Positions 19,624 through 28,208 of a stretch of DNA of 64,000 nt are shown one piece after another (the stretch's first letter is position 1; every line of letters begins with the position of its first letter). The DNA lies in assembly GCF_001581925.1 (NCBI RefSeq), contig NZ_LQZA01000003.1, positions 62,001 to 126,000 on the forward strand, written 5' to 3'. Position numbers and translations under genes: made by a program. The notes below the pieces were generated by a model. The model did not search any database, was not told where the DNA came from, and was given only the letters and a program-made list of their open reading frames with translations. The stretch is from Ferrovum sp. PN-J185 (GTDB lineage Bacteria > Pseudomonadota > Gammaproteobacteria > Burkholderiales > Ferrovaceae).

Positions 19624-19656
19624 AACCTGATTATTTGAAATAGTCAGGTTTTTTTA
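19624..19656 (+). terminator. Rho-independent terminator
   Basis: Stem AACCTGA / TCAGGTT followed by seven T, eleven bases after the stop of the 42-codon gene. It would separate that gene from the downstream mini-CcoN gene, or attenuate read-through. Confidence 0.85.
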
Positions 19657-19687
19657 TATCTTAATTATAGAAAATAACAATAACAAT

Positions 19688-20251
19688 ATGATCACCAAAA
19701 GCGAAACACAACTATTAGTTAAGTTCCTTGTTGTCTCGGCTTTGTCTTTTTTAGTCGGAACAATTCATGGCATGCTGCAAGTGATGCCTCCCATACGCGC
19801 TTGGCTTGATTCCATCGGTAGCCCTTACGGTGGTCCAGGACACATGATTGATCCACTCGCTCACGCACACATGAATCTAGTGGGTGGGGTTGTGATGTTA
19901 GCCATGGGGGTCACTTTTTATTTGTTACCACAGTTCTCAGGCAAACGCCTCTATTCCAAAAAACTTGTACAGTACACTTTTTGGTTTACCGTAATGGGGG
20001 TATATAGTTTTTACACTATTCTTATGGTGTTTGGTACCTGGGAAGGTTATTTGATGTTACATAATCGTGAGTTATTAAGAGCAGTACATCAACACTACTA
20101 CAGTCCATTAATGGCTTTATCTGGTACCTGTATGGCATTAGGATTTTTATTCTATTTCCTTAATATTGTCTTTACCTTAATCAAATCACCTAAAATCACT
20201 GAGGTGACTGCAAAGGAAAACGTAGTTCGCCCTCTTCATTTCCGTGCTTAA
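19688..20251 (+). CDS. Half-size CcoN-like heme-copper oxidase subunit I homolog (copy 1)
   Basis: A 187-residue membrane protein with about five helices. It resembles the C-terminal half of CcoN: HAHMN (His59 and His61) matches the heme-ligand helix AHAHL of the CcoN at 30064-31470, followed by a YS-(K/L)KL and FW stretch, and the last helix before a short tail. The helices that carry the three CuB histidines of CcoN are missing, so it cannot form a binuclear site alone. A heme protein role is plausible. It has a related copy at 41777-42364. The last 56 bases overlap the convergent lipoprotein gene. Confidence 0.75.
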   Translation: MITKSETQLLVKFLVVSALSFLVGTIHGMLQVMPPIRAWLDSIGSPYGGPGHMIDPLAHAHMNLVGGVVMLAMGVTFYLLPQFSGKRLYSKKLVQYTFWFTVMGVYSFYTILMVFGTWEGYLMLHNRELLRAVHQHYYSPLMALSGTCMALGFLFYFLNIVFTLIKSPKITEVTAKENVVRPLHFRA

Positions 20252-20585
20252 TTGAAATTTTTAACGTTGATCTCTCCCCGGGTTCAACGTTAACTGCACG
20301 TCTATAAACGCCCATACGACCATCCTCAATCATCTGTTTCCAATCATCTTGATCTGAGCTACGAATCGAAATAATCAAATCCCATGCGGGGATATTTTTT
20401 TTAATATCGTTAGCAGTCACGACAATTTCATTCATACCCTTTTGGGGAGGGCTAGGTCTGGTATCCACTTGAAAACTGATATTATGCCAACTTTGAGGAG
20501 CAGGATCTGTTGACGTATTAGAGCCAGAACAAGCAGAGAGAGACAGTATGGTTGATATAAATAGGCTTTTAGCGATTAATCTCAA
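20196..20585 (-). CDS. FixH-like lipoprotein
   Basis: A 129-residue lipoprotein: signal with lipobox LSAC at about 16-19, a short linker, then one beta-rich domain with NEIVVTANDI, WDLIISI, MGVYRRAVNV and ending FPLQSPQ. The domain resembles the periplasmic part of FixH/CcoH or YtkA-like proteins, which aid oxidase assembly; this is a weak family match by eye. The start is TTG with AGGGAGA seven bases upstream. It is the last gene of the long - strand oxidase transcript, three bases from its upstream neighbour. Confidence 0.65.
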   Translation of the reverse strand: MRLIAKSLFISTILSLSACSGSNTSTDPAPQSWHNISFQVDTRPSPPQKGMNEIVVTANDIKKNIPAWDLIISIRSSDQDDWKQMIEDGRMGVYRRAVNVEPGERSTLKISIKHGNEEGELRFPLQSPQ

Positions 20586-20588
20586 TTA

Positions 20589-20999
20589 CTATTCTCCCTT
20601 ACCCTCAACGTTGTCTTCTTGTTTCTGATTGGCCTTAGCATGGGCTGTGTCACCATGCCACTTAACCATATAATAAACAAAGTATCCAGCCACACTAATA
20701 TACGCTAAAGCGATGGCAAATCCCCAGTCTATCCAATGTTTTTGATGTCCTGGACGTGTTCCCCAAAAAGGAAAGGCCAATCCCACACCAACGAGTAATA
20801 CCACTCCCACCACAGCAAAAAACCAATAGGGAACAGGGCGCTGTGACTCAGGAATTTTTTCCACTAGCTCCCAATCTTCCAAACCTCTTTTTGCGCGTCT
20901 TTCTTCATCTGAGGCATAGCCCAAATGGTCATCAGAGAGTTTTCCCCACTGTGACTCAACTTTATCAAGCTTGGTACTATTATCATTGTTTTCTTCCAT
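20589..20999 (-). CDS. Two-helix membrane protein, short paralog of the 28397 protein
   Basis: A 136-residue protein with an acidic cytoplasmic N-terminus and two helices (about 57-77 and 90-111). The first helix starts PVPYWFF and ends FPFWGTRP, matching PVPVVWL and FPLWGQRP in the 210-residue protein at 28397-29029. It resembles the N-terminal anchor of CcoP but has no CxxCH. I moved the start from a TTG at 21026 to the ATG at 20999, because GAGGAGGGG ends six bases upstream of it. It lies between CcoG and the FixH-like lipoprotein. Function unknown. Confidence 0.75.
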   Translation of the reverse strand: MEENNDNSTKLDKVESQWGKLSDDHLGYASDEERRAKRGLEDWELVEKIPESQRPVPYWFFAVVGVVLLVGVGLAFPFWGTRPGHQKHWIDWGFAIALAYISVAGYFVYYMVKWHGDTAHAKANQKQEDNVEGKGE

Positions 21000-21015
21000 C
21001 ACCAACCCCTCCTCA

Positions 21016-22287
21016 CTATTCTGCAAAATACTGTATAGGAAAACGCTCTTCCCAACCTTGTGGTGATTTAGCGCTAATAATTACGCGGTGTATACCATGG
21101 GCTATGGTTGGCGATAAACTTAATATCATCGAGTAACGTGATGAAGCGGGGACAACCACTTGCTCAGTAGCTAAATGATATTGATCAGGGGTCAACCCTT
21201 CTACAGAAAAAGCTATCACTCCATCACGATACTGTTTATTAGCTACAGAAATCTGATAATCACGACTGGTGGCGTTTTTTAATCCTTCTGCTTTATATAC
21301 AGCCAAATGATAGGGCTGCCAACTTATCAATCCCCAAATAAAAAATGACAGTCCCATCAAACCAATAACACTTACCCAGCGTGTTCTAGTATCAAGAGAA
21401 ATACCTGCATTTTTAAAACTAATACGGGACTCTTTCTTCTCTTTCCTCTCACCCATTTCAAAGGTTAACAAACCAGGTTCATTTTTCTTGGCGTGCAACT
21501 TATTGCATGCATCAATACATTCACCACAATTAATACAGCTGTCGTAGATGTCAGTTTTCTTAGGATCGAGATCGATAAAACAGGCGGTGACACAGTAATT
21601 ACATTTCAAACATTCAGAGGAACGCGACTCATCGTACTTAATATGTAGTGTCTCACGTGTTTTAAAGCTGTGCTGCCATACTCGATATACACAAGCAAAA
21701 CGGCACCAAAAGTGTCGGATAATAGCGATATCTATAAAAATAATAATTACTACCACAGAGTAGATGTAATGCAGTGAACGAGCCAGTTTAGGATTAGAAT
21801 TCCATGCCAGAAAATCCCATACCACCTGTGGTGGATAAAAATAAAATAATGGAATCACAGCAAAAAACATCGCGGCCAGCAAAAATGACAATCCTAATAA
21901 TGTCCAATTCAGTGCTTTATTTTTATTAGGTGCAACCAGAGGTGCATCACCCTCAAGACTAACTTCTGCCCTTTTACCGAGTAGTTTATGAGTCATAAAA
22001 TTAGCCCATTCGGCCATAATATTTTGTGGACATACCCATCCACAAAATACTGTGCCTGCGATGGAATACAACATGACTAAAAAACATACTACTAAAATCC
22101 ATAATCCAGCAACTAAAAAGAAATCAGCAAACCAAATCTGACGACCCAATACCACCATCGCCCCGGCAATAGGATCAAGACGAAATATGCCAAGAGCTGG
22201 GATTAGAATGACCAATAAAACAGATAGAAACTGCGCTGCACGTCGACGCAGATGATAATGGTTTGGAGCAAGAGTAAGGTTACTCAT
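21016..22287 (-). CDS. ccoG: CcoG/RdxA-family polyferredoxin, oxidase assembly
   Basis: A 423-residue membrane protein with four or five helices, CGWVCPQN at 82-88, two [4Fe-4S] motifs (Cys226-229-232-236 and Cys251-254-257-261), and a C-terminal Ig-like periplasmic domain. CcoG is reported as a cupric reductase that assists cbb3 oxidase CuB assembly. Its presence next to CcoN/CcoO supports their identification as a C-family oxidase. It follows the spermidine-synthase-like gene by 25 bases. Confidence 0.95.
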   Translation of the reverse strand: MSNLTLAPNHYHLRRRAAQFLSVLLVILIPALGIFRLDPIAGAMVVLGRQIWFADFFLVAGLWILVVCFLVMLYSIAGTVFCGWVCPQNIMAEWANFMTHKLLGKRAEVSLEGDAPLVAPNKNKALNWTLLGLSFLLAAMFFAVIPLFYFYPPQVVWDFLAWNSNPKLARSLHYIYSVVVIIIFIDIAIIRHFWCRFACVYRVWQHSFKTRETLHIKYDESRSSECLKCNYCVTACFIDLDPKKTDIYDSCINCGECIDACNKLHAKKNEPGLLTFEMGERKEKKESRISFKNAGISLDTRTRWVSVIGLMGLSFFIWGLISWQPYHLAVYKAEGLKNATSRDYQISVANKQYRDGVIAFSVEGLTPDQYHLATEQVVVPASSRYSMILSLSPTIAHGIHRVIISAKSPQGWEERFPIQYFAE

Positions 22288-22312
22288 GGGTAAGATTCAC
22301 CTAAATCAAACA

Positions 22313-24880
22313 CTACAAACCTCCATTCTTCGCCGAGTTGGCTTCAAGGTCAAGAGGAGCCAAACGTAAAATTTGAGCTAATGAACTACTTGCGCTAGGA
22401 TCGTGTTCTACCTGTTGAAGATGCCACAATGAACGCCAAGCCTCTACATGATAAGGGTTAATGGTTAAGATACGTTTAAGTAACGTTTTCTCATCCATTC
22501 CTTGAGATAATATTGCCTTTTGGTTAGCGAATAGCTGATCACTAAGTGCGTAGTCAACCCAACGATCTTTTGGATTTGCTTGATAAGCCAACTGGATCAA
22601 ATGATCCGCTTCTCTATCTTGTCCACTAAATGTTGCTAACCAAGAGCGTACTAAGAAGTCGCTGGCTATATAGCTTCCTTCAAAACTTTTAACAAGCGGA
22701 GCAGGCAGTGATAAGTCTTTTTTAGCCTGGTCTAAACTAGGTCTTTTAGACATCATATATGACAAGACTTGTACTAGTTCATTGGCTTTACTGTAATGTA
22801 AGCGCGGTAGAGAAAACTCTATCACTGGAGCCCATTCATCCTGTAGGGGAGCATGATTATCTGGTATTGCTCCCCAGTATCGCCCAAGCCAAGTAATGGA
22901 AGATTCACCAAGATTATCAGATTGCTGGTTACTGATTGCTTGTTTGTTGAATAAACCATTCACATCAAGGGTATCATCGATGCTTCCAACCAATGCCACA
23001 TGCATTCCATCCATAAACATGACAGCTTGAGGAAATACTGTTTTAAATGTTTTTAATACCACCTGAAAAGAAGGTAGATCAAACTGATTAAGAGCCAGCC
23101 ATTGAACAAATAGGCCATGCTGATTGAGATGCTGACGTACTCGTTGAAATTGTTCTAGTGATAAGAGCGATGAAACGCCGGCTAGATCAGGATGGAATAA
23201 ATCACCAACTATGACGTCATAATGATCTTGGTGAGCGCTTAAAAAATGTCTTGCATCATCTTGAATCACTACAGTTTGGTTTAATGCATTTTTATTTAAC
23301 GGCGCAAACCATTCTCTGGCTCCAATAATGGCTCCTCGGGATAGCTCTACTGCGGTTCTGGTTAAGTCCTTGAATTGAGCTGACCCTTCATCTGAGATAC
23401 CTGTACCTAATCCTAAGAGTAATAAACTATGTGGGTTTCCATGATAAATAAGTGGAAAAAACACCTGATTCTGTTGTGTAAAAACTGCCGTTGGGTCACT
23501 TGAGGCATCGCGCCTTTGTAAATCCGTTAATAAATAGCGTTGACCGTTAGGCTGTTCGACCACCTCTGTCATAGCAATGGCATCTTCATAATGGTATATA
23601 TCATGGCTATGCCCCATTTCTTGGGGCAACAATCGTGACGTAGGCGGCATGATAGAGGCCCAAAAGAGAAGCCCTGCTGCAACAGGTAAAACAACCCACT
23701 GAATTTTATTTTTAATATTAAATTCAAGAAAAAGAAACAAAAAAGCAATCAGTCCTAATGTTGTGGTCGTACCCAATAAAGGAATAAACACAAAACCAGT
23801 CAACAGCGCTCCTACTCCGCCACCTAGCGCATTCACTGAATAAAACCATTGGCCAGAGTTATCAAATTTATTAGTTAATAACGGTAACCAGGCACCTAGG
23901 CTTAAAGTAACAGGTAAAGTCATACCCAACATCAGTAGCCCTTGAACAATTAACGCTTGATTAAAATCACTAAATTGAGCTGTTTCTAAATAAGCTGAAA
24001 CAGGCACCCATTCTAATAGTGATAAAAATATTCCTGCACTCACCACCCAGGGTAAAACTTTAAGCCAGTCATACCGTCCCGCCTTGACAGTCAGTACACT
24101 TCCTATAGCGATACCGAGTAAAAATGTAGCTAGTATCAACGCTAAAACATACTCTGTGCGCAGCATAATTAGACCAAATAATCTTGTCCAAGCCACCTCT
24201 AAGGCAAGGCTTAAGGCGCCTAAAATTCCATAATTAATCAGTGAAGAAATGGGCGGACGTAAGGTGGGTCTACCAGCCGCTCTATGAGTGTTGTGAGTTT
24301 TAGGTAGAAGAAACCAGAAAGACAATGCCAGAGCAATTCCTAATAATGCCGTAATGCGTAAACTTGCTACCCAACCAAAATGGGGTAATGCCCACAAAGG
24401 GAATAAGGCTCCTAGTACAGCACCAAAGGTATTTAATCCATAAATCCAAGGAAGCAAACGCGTCTGATTATTTACGTATTTTAATACCAAAGAAAAACCT
24501 GCTCCCATGGCATAAGCAGGAATACTCAGTAAAATTAAGGCCGATAAAATAATCAGCAAATGCCACAACTCATTAGAAAAGCGCACAGCTGCTGAATCAA
24601 TAAAAGGCGAGCTAATTCTGACCAGTGTTGGCAAAAATATAGCGAACAGGCTTAACCCAAACTCGATCCAACCTAAATAAGTAGGCGTTTTTAATGAAGG
24701 AATCCACTCTTTTGAGAAACGCCAGGCACCAAGTCCTAGACCAAACATGAATGCAGCCACCGTTACAACAACGGCAAAAGAACTTACTCCAAATTGAATG
24801 GAAACGAGGCGCATCCATAGCACCTCATAGACCAACGCTAGAAATCCGGAACAGGCGTATAGACCAACTAACCGGATCAT
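22313..24880 (-). CDS. Membrane-fused spermidine-synthase-like protein
   Basis: An 855-residue protein. Residues 1-410 form a transporter-like membrane domain with about 12 helices that begins SGFLALVYEVLWMR, a start typical of fused MFS/spermidine synthase proteins. Residues about 430-690 form a Rossmann spermidine-synthase domain: YLLTDLQRRD, LLLLGLGTG, DDARHFL, YDVIVGDLFHP. The remaining 160 residues resemble TPR-like helices. The GLGTG loop and the acidic YDVIVGD are kept, but the polyamine-site residues cannot be judged. It is embedded in the oxidase transcript, ten bases from its upstream neighbour. The substrate and role are unknown. Confidence 0.85.
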   Translation of the reverse strand: MIRLVGLYACSGFLALVYEVLWMRLVSIQFGVSSFAVVVTVAAFMFGLGLGAWRFSKEWIPSLKTPTYLGWIEFGLSLFAIFLPTLVRISSPFIDSAAVRFSNELWHLLIILSALILLSIPAYAMGAGFSLVLKYVNNQTRLLPWIYGLNTFGAVLGALFPLWALPHFGWVASLRITALLGIALALSFWFLLPKTHNTHRAAGRPTLRPPISSLINYGILGALSLALEVAWTRLFGLIMLRTEYVLALILATFLLGIAIGSVLTVKAGRYDWLKVLPWVVSAGIFLSLLEWVPVSAYLETAQFSDFNQALIVQGLLMLGMTLPVTLSLGAWLPLLTNKFDNSGQWFYSVNALGGGVGALLTGFVFIPLLGTTTTLGLIAFLFLFLEFNIKNKIQWVVLPVAAGLLFWASIMPPTSRLLPQEMGHSHDIYHYEDAIAMTEVVEQPNGQRYLLTDLQRRDASSDPTAVFTQQNQVFFPLIYHGNPHSLLLLGLGTGISDEGSAQFKDLTRTAVELSRGAIIGAREWFAPLNKNALNQTVVIQDDARHFLSAHQDHYDVIVGDLFHPDLAGVSSLLSLEQFQRVRQHLNQHGLFVQWLALNQFDLPSFQVVLKTFKTVFPQAVMFMDGMHVALVGSIDDTLDVNGLFNKQAISNQQSDNLGESSITWLGRYWGAIPDNHAPLQDEWAPVIEFSLPRLHYSKANELVQVLSYMMSKRPSLDQAKKDLSLPAPLVKSFEGSYIASDFLVRSWLATFSGQDREADHLIQLAYQANPKDRWVDYALSDQLFANQKAILSQGMDEKTLLKRILTINPYHVEAWRSLWHLQQVEHDPSASSSLAQILRLAPLDLEANSAKNGGL

Positions 24881-24889
24881 ACACTCACC

Positions 24890-25279
24890 TTAAAAAGGAT
24901 AAAACCAAACCAATCCTACAATTAAGTGTACGATCGCTAAGGTCATTGTTAAGCCAGCTAATATCATGTGAGCGACAAACCAAGGCTTACCAAAAACTCC
25001 AACGGCTATACCTAAAGCTCCAGTAACTAGTAGTAATACAAGCAAAGGAATTCCAATAAGAAACATAATGACTTGTTTCTTGTGAGCACTAATTTGATCT
25101 TGATCTTGTTGTTCTTTTTCTTCTTTTTGCTTATCAAACGCTTCAAGAACTTGAATACCGTTTACATCTTTCTCAACGGATGATTTGGTGGATAAGGTAT
25201 TGTCGGCAAAAGCGAGTTGAATACTAGAGAAGGACAACAGAACAATTAAAAAAAGCGTAACAACTTGACCCAGTTTCAT
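24890..25279 (-). CDS. Exported or membrane protein with coiled-coil segment
   Basis: A 129-residue protein. It starts with a signal peptide or helix (to about FAD 26), then a highly charged stretch rich in Lys, Glu and Gln near 52-68 that may be a short coiled coil, then two helices (about 70-95 and 103-127) ending WFYPF. I do not recognise the family. It lies between the 84-residue membrane protein and the spermidine-synthase-like gene, so it belongs to the oxidase operon. Confidence 0.65.
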   Translation of the reverse strand: MKLGQVVTLFLIVLLSFSSIQLAFADNTLSTKSSVEKDVNGIQVLEAFDKQKEEKEQQDQDQISAHKKQVIMFLIGIPLLVLLLVTGALGIAVGVFGKPWFVAHMILAGLTMTLAIVHLIVGLVWFYPF

Positions 25280-25296
25280 ACCGCTTATTATCCTTT

Positions 25297-25551
25297 TTAA
25301 TTTTGACCAGAGTCATGATTAACTTCTGTTGACTCTTCATCTGATTTATAACGAGTGGAGTAACGCCAAATTAAAACAGCCATTAGTATAAATGGAGCAA
25401 AGATACCAATTAACAGAAATAAAAAAATACTCCATGGTGTATCAATAGTGACATGTAAATAGCGGTAGCTATCAATTGCATAGGCAGATTGACTAGCAAT
25501 AGCTGCAATCAATCCAACATAAAAAACAAGTAAATAAGATATTTTTTTCAT
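25297..25551 (-). CDS. Small two-helix membrane protein
   Basis: An 84-residue protein with an N-terminal signal-like helix (to SAYA, about 24), a short periplasmic loop, and a second helix about 41-62 followed by a charged tail. The ATG is two bases from the stop of the SUMF-domain gene, so the two are probably coupled. No family recognised. It may be a small subunit or assembly factor. Confidence 0.7.
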   Translation of the reverse strand: MKKISYLLVFYVGLIAAIASQSAYAIDSYRYLHVTIDTPWSIFLFLLIGIFAPFILMAVLIWRYSTRYKSDEESTEVNHDSGQN

Positions 25552-25553
25552 GC

Positions 25554-26618
25554 CTAATGCCCTTTTGCAGGAGAGTCGCTAGCACAACGAAAACCATAAA
25601 AGTCTGAAGCGTAATTAGCAAAAGCAAAATTTCTATGGAAGCTAGATGTAGAAAAAGGATCTCCCTTCCATGAGCCACCACGTAAAACTTTGTAATGGGA
25701 TTTAACATTAATTTGATCAGAAATTTTCAATTGCTGATCTTGTGCGTTGTCTTGTACTGAGACCTTACCTTGAAAAAGCTCAGAGGGGGCACTGGAGCCT
25801 TTATAGGGAAGAAATTCGCTGTCTACCCACTCATCCACATTGCCGGCCATGTCCATGGCGCCATAGGGGCTCACACCCGTCGGAAAGGCACCTACATCTG
25901 TAGCAGAGCCTACGTCATAGTATGTGTTTACGTTTTTAGGGTCCATGATATTTCCCCAAGGCCAACGTCTCCCATCCTGCCCTCTAGCAGCCTTTTCAAA
26001 CTCAGCTTCTGTGGGTAATCTTTTGCCATCCCATTTACAATAATCTTTAGCGTCATACCAAGTCACCATTGTAACTGGATGCATCTTTTCACCATTTGGG
26101 ATACGCCCGTTTTTCCAATTCAATGGTGGACGATGGTGACTTTGATAAACAAATTTTGCATATTGGGCATTAGTTACTAAGTACTTATCAATGTAATAGG
26201 TAGGAAGAGTAACAGTGTGTTGTGGCTTATCTTGAACATCAGCGCGTTCCAGGTTTGTTCCCATGATAAAACCACCCGCAGCAACCTTTACCATGGTTTC
26301 AACATCAGCCCATTGCTCTCGTGATAACAACTGTTCAATTTCTGCTGCATTATAACCACGATTTGCAGCCTGACCATGTTCGTGTTTTTCTTGCAGTGTA
26401 ATATCTTCGCCCGCAGCACGAATACGTTTACTTTCATCTTGTAAATTATAGGTAGCAAGATTACGCATGTCTTCCATACGTATGGATCCAAGCTTAATCA
26501 CGTGTAGAGTACTACCAATCATCACAGCAATGACACAAGTCACAATAGTTGCATGTAGATAACGTTTTCTTTTACGTCTCTCCTCTGGTGAGAGTTGTTT
26601 TTTATTGTAATTAGCCAT
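25554..26618 (-). CDS. Membrane-anchored SUMF1-domain protein
   Basis: A 354-residue protein with a basic N-terminus, one helix (about 22-42), a linker to about 110, and a SUMF1/FGE-type domain: FIMGTNLERADV, YIDKYLVTNAQY, PVTMVTWYDAKDYC, RLPTEAEFEKAARG, MAGNVDEWV, YKVLRGGSWKG and a final FYGFRCAS. The domain faces the periplasm by charge. FGE enzymes convert a cysteine to formylglycine in sulfatases, but many SUMF proteins are not enzymes. A sulfatase is not present nearby, so an assembly or structural role with the oxidase is more likely here. Confidence 0.85.
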   Translation of the reverse strand: MANYNKKQLSPEERRKRKRYLHATIVTCVIAVMIGSTLHVIKLGSIRMEDMRNLATYNLQDESKRIRAAGEDITLQEKHEHGQAANRGYNAAEIEQLLSREQWADVETMVKVAAGGFIMGTNLERADVQDKPQHTVTLPTYYIDKYLVTNAQYAKFVYQSHHRPPLNWKNGRIPNGEKMHPVTMVTWYDAKDYCKWDGKRLPTEAEFEKAARGQDGRRWPWGNIMDPKNVNTYYDVGSATDVGAFPTGVSPYGAMDMAGNVDEWVDSEFLPYKGSSAPSELFQGKVSVQDNAQDQQLKISDQINVKSHYKVLRGGSWKGDPFSTSSFHRNFAFANYASDFYGFRCASDSPAKGH

Positions 26619-26640
26619 GTACTAAATGAGATAATTGACG

Positions 26641-27078
26641 TTAATTTTTTTTATAGACAACATTTTTTGCTCTTCTACCATATGTTCTTTTGTTTATAAC
26701 CTCACCCACCACGCCACCAATCATGGCAGACTCCATTATGAGAATCAAAAAGAATCCCCACCATCCAATTGGCTCACGAGACATATGATCAGGTAAAGGA
26801 CTGTTGGTGACTTGGTATAAAGCCATTACTCTTACGAGTAACGGAGGAAAGACTGCCAGCCATTTTCCACCACCACCAAAAATATAGGCAACAATAATAC
26901 CTGATATAAAAGGCAGGAAGAACACAGCAGTAATCCAAGAAAAACTAAAGTAAGCAATTCCGTTAAATAATTCTATGTGAGAATCCAATAACAAATCGCC
27001 AAAATGAAGTAACGCTGCGGCGATGCCGAAAGCAATAAAGCCTTTTAAAAGACGATCATCTTGCGGTCTTTTATTCAT
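26641..27078 (-). CDS. Four-helix membrane protein, unknown
   Basis: A 145-residue protein with about four hydrophobic segments (15-30, 37-66, 73-88, 105-125) and a basic C-terminus ending YKKN. Its ATG overlaps the stop of the cytochrome c gene by four bases (ATGA), so the two are tightly coupled. No motif or family is recognised. Context makes it a candidate oxidase-complex subunit. Confidence 0.7.
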   Translation of the reverse strand: MNKRPQDDRLLKGFIAFGIAAALLHFGDLLLDSHIELFNGIAYFSFSWITAVFFLPFISGIIVAYIFGGGGKWLAVFPPLLVRVMALYQVTNSPLPDHMSREPIGWWGFFLILIMESAMIGGVVGEVINKRTYGRRAKNVVYKKN

Positions 27079-27566
27079 TTTTTAGCATAAACCTTGCCAG
27101 TTAATTTTTCGTATTCCATTTTCTTTGTCTGTTCAAGATACCAGTCTTTTACTTTCAAACTAGCCATATACTGAGCTAAGAGACGTCTATCATGCTCCGA
27201 AAGTGATGCGTAGGAAGGCATTCTATATTCTTTTTTTAGACGACTAGGCAAAATATCTTGAGGTACTTTCGCAGAAAAATAATTATAAAACCACTCTTCA
27301 CTTCTAATTGAACCAATACCATCTAAGGCTGGAGCAGGTATAGTTTCCATCATGTTTTTCACAGTCCATAAGGAATGGCATTGCTTACAATCTTGTTCCT
27401 TGTAGATCAAGGATGCTTCTTGCATTAACTGATGGTTAGCTGTTGTATAAAAGGGAATACCTTGATCAGGTTGCTTCTGTGTTTCTATATTAATAAAGTT
27501 TCTAGCCATCACTGAAACAATCACAACTGCCATGATGGCGTAGACTATTTTTTCACCACGTCTCAT
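27075..27566 (-). CDS. Membrane-anchored monoheme cytochrome c
   Basis: A 163-residue protein with an N-terminal RRGEKI, one helix (about 7-22), and a class I cytochrome domain with CKQCH at 60-64, LDGIGS near 82-87 and a probable Met ligand in RMPSY near 121. It resembles the 190-residue cytochrome at 41188-41760, which also starts with GEK before its helix and has LDGVGT. It may take the electron-input place of CcoP, which is missing from this oxidase. Confidence 0.88.
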   Translation of the reverse strand: MRRGEKIVYAIMAVVIVSVMARNFINIETQKQPDQGIPFYTTANHQLMQEASLIYKEQDCKQCHSLWTVKNMMETIPAPALDGIGSIRSEEWFYNYFSAKVPQDILPSRLKKEYRMPSYASLSEHDRRLLAQYMASLKVKDWYLEQTKKMEYEKLTGKVYAKK

Positions 27567-27577
27567 TTCATTCTTTC

Positions 27578-27838
27578 TTATAGTTTTCCAGTAGCTTTAA
27601 GGAATTTAACACGTTCATCTTCCTGTTTTGCTAACACTTCACGACTTTTAGCAAAATCTTCTGGAGTCATTTTTTCTTTATCTGATTCTGAGAAGACCAA
27701 GTATTTAATATCTTCATCAAATTGATTGTTTTTTGACGCCCAACGAATACCATAAATTGATGCAATAATAATTAAGCCACCAGCAATAAGCCATAAGTAA
27801 ATTGTCCAACCGTCACCTAATGAGTCAAAAAAGTTCAT
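27578..27838 (-). CDS. CcoS-like small membrane protein with extended tail
   Basis: An 86-residue protein with one helix (about 13-31) followed by RWASKNNQFDED, which resembles the WAVRSGQFDD pattern after the CcoS helix. The 40-residue charged C-terminal tail is longer than usual. CcoS is needed for cofactor insertion in cbb3 oxidases. AAGGAGAA lies before the ATG. The match is by eye and short, so the name is tentative. Confidence 0.6.
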   Translation of the reverse strand: MNFFDSLGDGWTIYLWLIAGGLIIIASIYGIRWASKNNQFDEDIKYLVFSESDKEKMTPEDFAKSREVLAKQEDERVKFLKATGKL

Positions 27839-27887
27839 GACATTCTCCTTAATATATTTCTTTGGACAAGAATTTAATAATCTAGTT

Positions 27888-28187
27888 CTAGAATAAGAAT
27901 CCGTTTAACAATTGCGCACCACCAAAAATAACGGCAACAACCACACCCATTATTATGGCACCAAACATAATTTTTTCGCCTGTGCGCATTTTTCCTTCAC
28001 GCATTTGCTCACGAATAGTAGCAAATATAATGCCGCAAAAAACTGCAATACCGACCATTAAGAAAACAAAAATTCCATAACCAAATTTCTGGCTACGCAT
28101 ACCTTCAATACTCAAATCTACATTGGCGTTATAACCCGAGTATTGGGTAGAAATATTCAATAAATACGTTGTAAAGAATTTATACAT
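27888..28187 (-). CDS. Two-helix membrane protein, unknown
   Basis: From the ATG at 28187 the protein has 99 residues, with a short N-terminal region, two helices (about 38-56 and 72-93) and a basic loop with REQMREGKMRTGEK between them. An upstream GTG at 28217 is in frame but falls inside a hairpin stem, so I prefer the ATG although its ribosome site is weak. No family recognised. It is part of the oxidase transcript. Confidence 0.65.
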   Translation of the reverse strand: MYKFFTTYLLNISTQYSGYNANVDLSIEGMRSQKFGYGIFVFLMVGIAVFCGIIFATIREQMREGKMRTGEKIMFGAIIMGVVVAVIFGGAQLLNGFLF

Positions 28188-28208
28188 TTTCAAATCTACT
28201 AAATAAAT

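Noticed and set aside
19688-20251. Mini-CcoN as a pseudogene remnant of ccoN
   Set aside because: It has its own start, full topology, conserved histidines and a similar independent copy elsewhere, so decay is unlikely.
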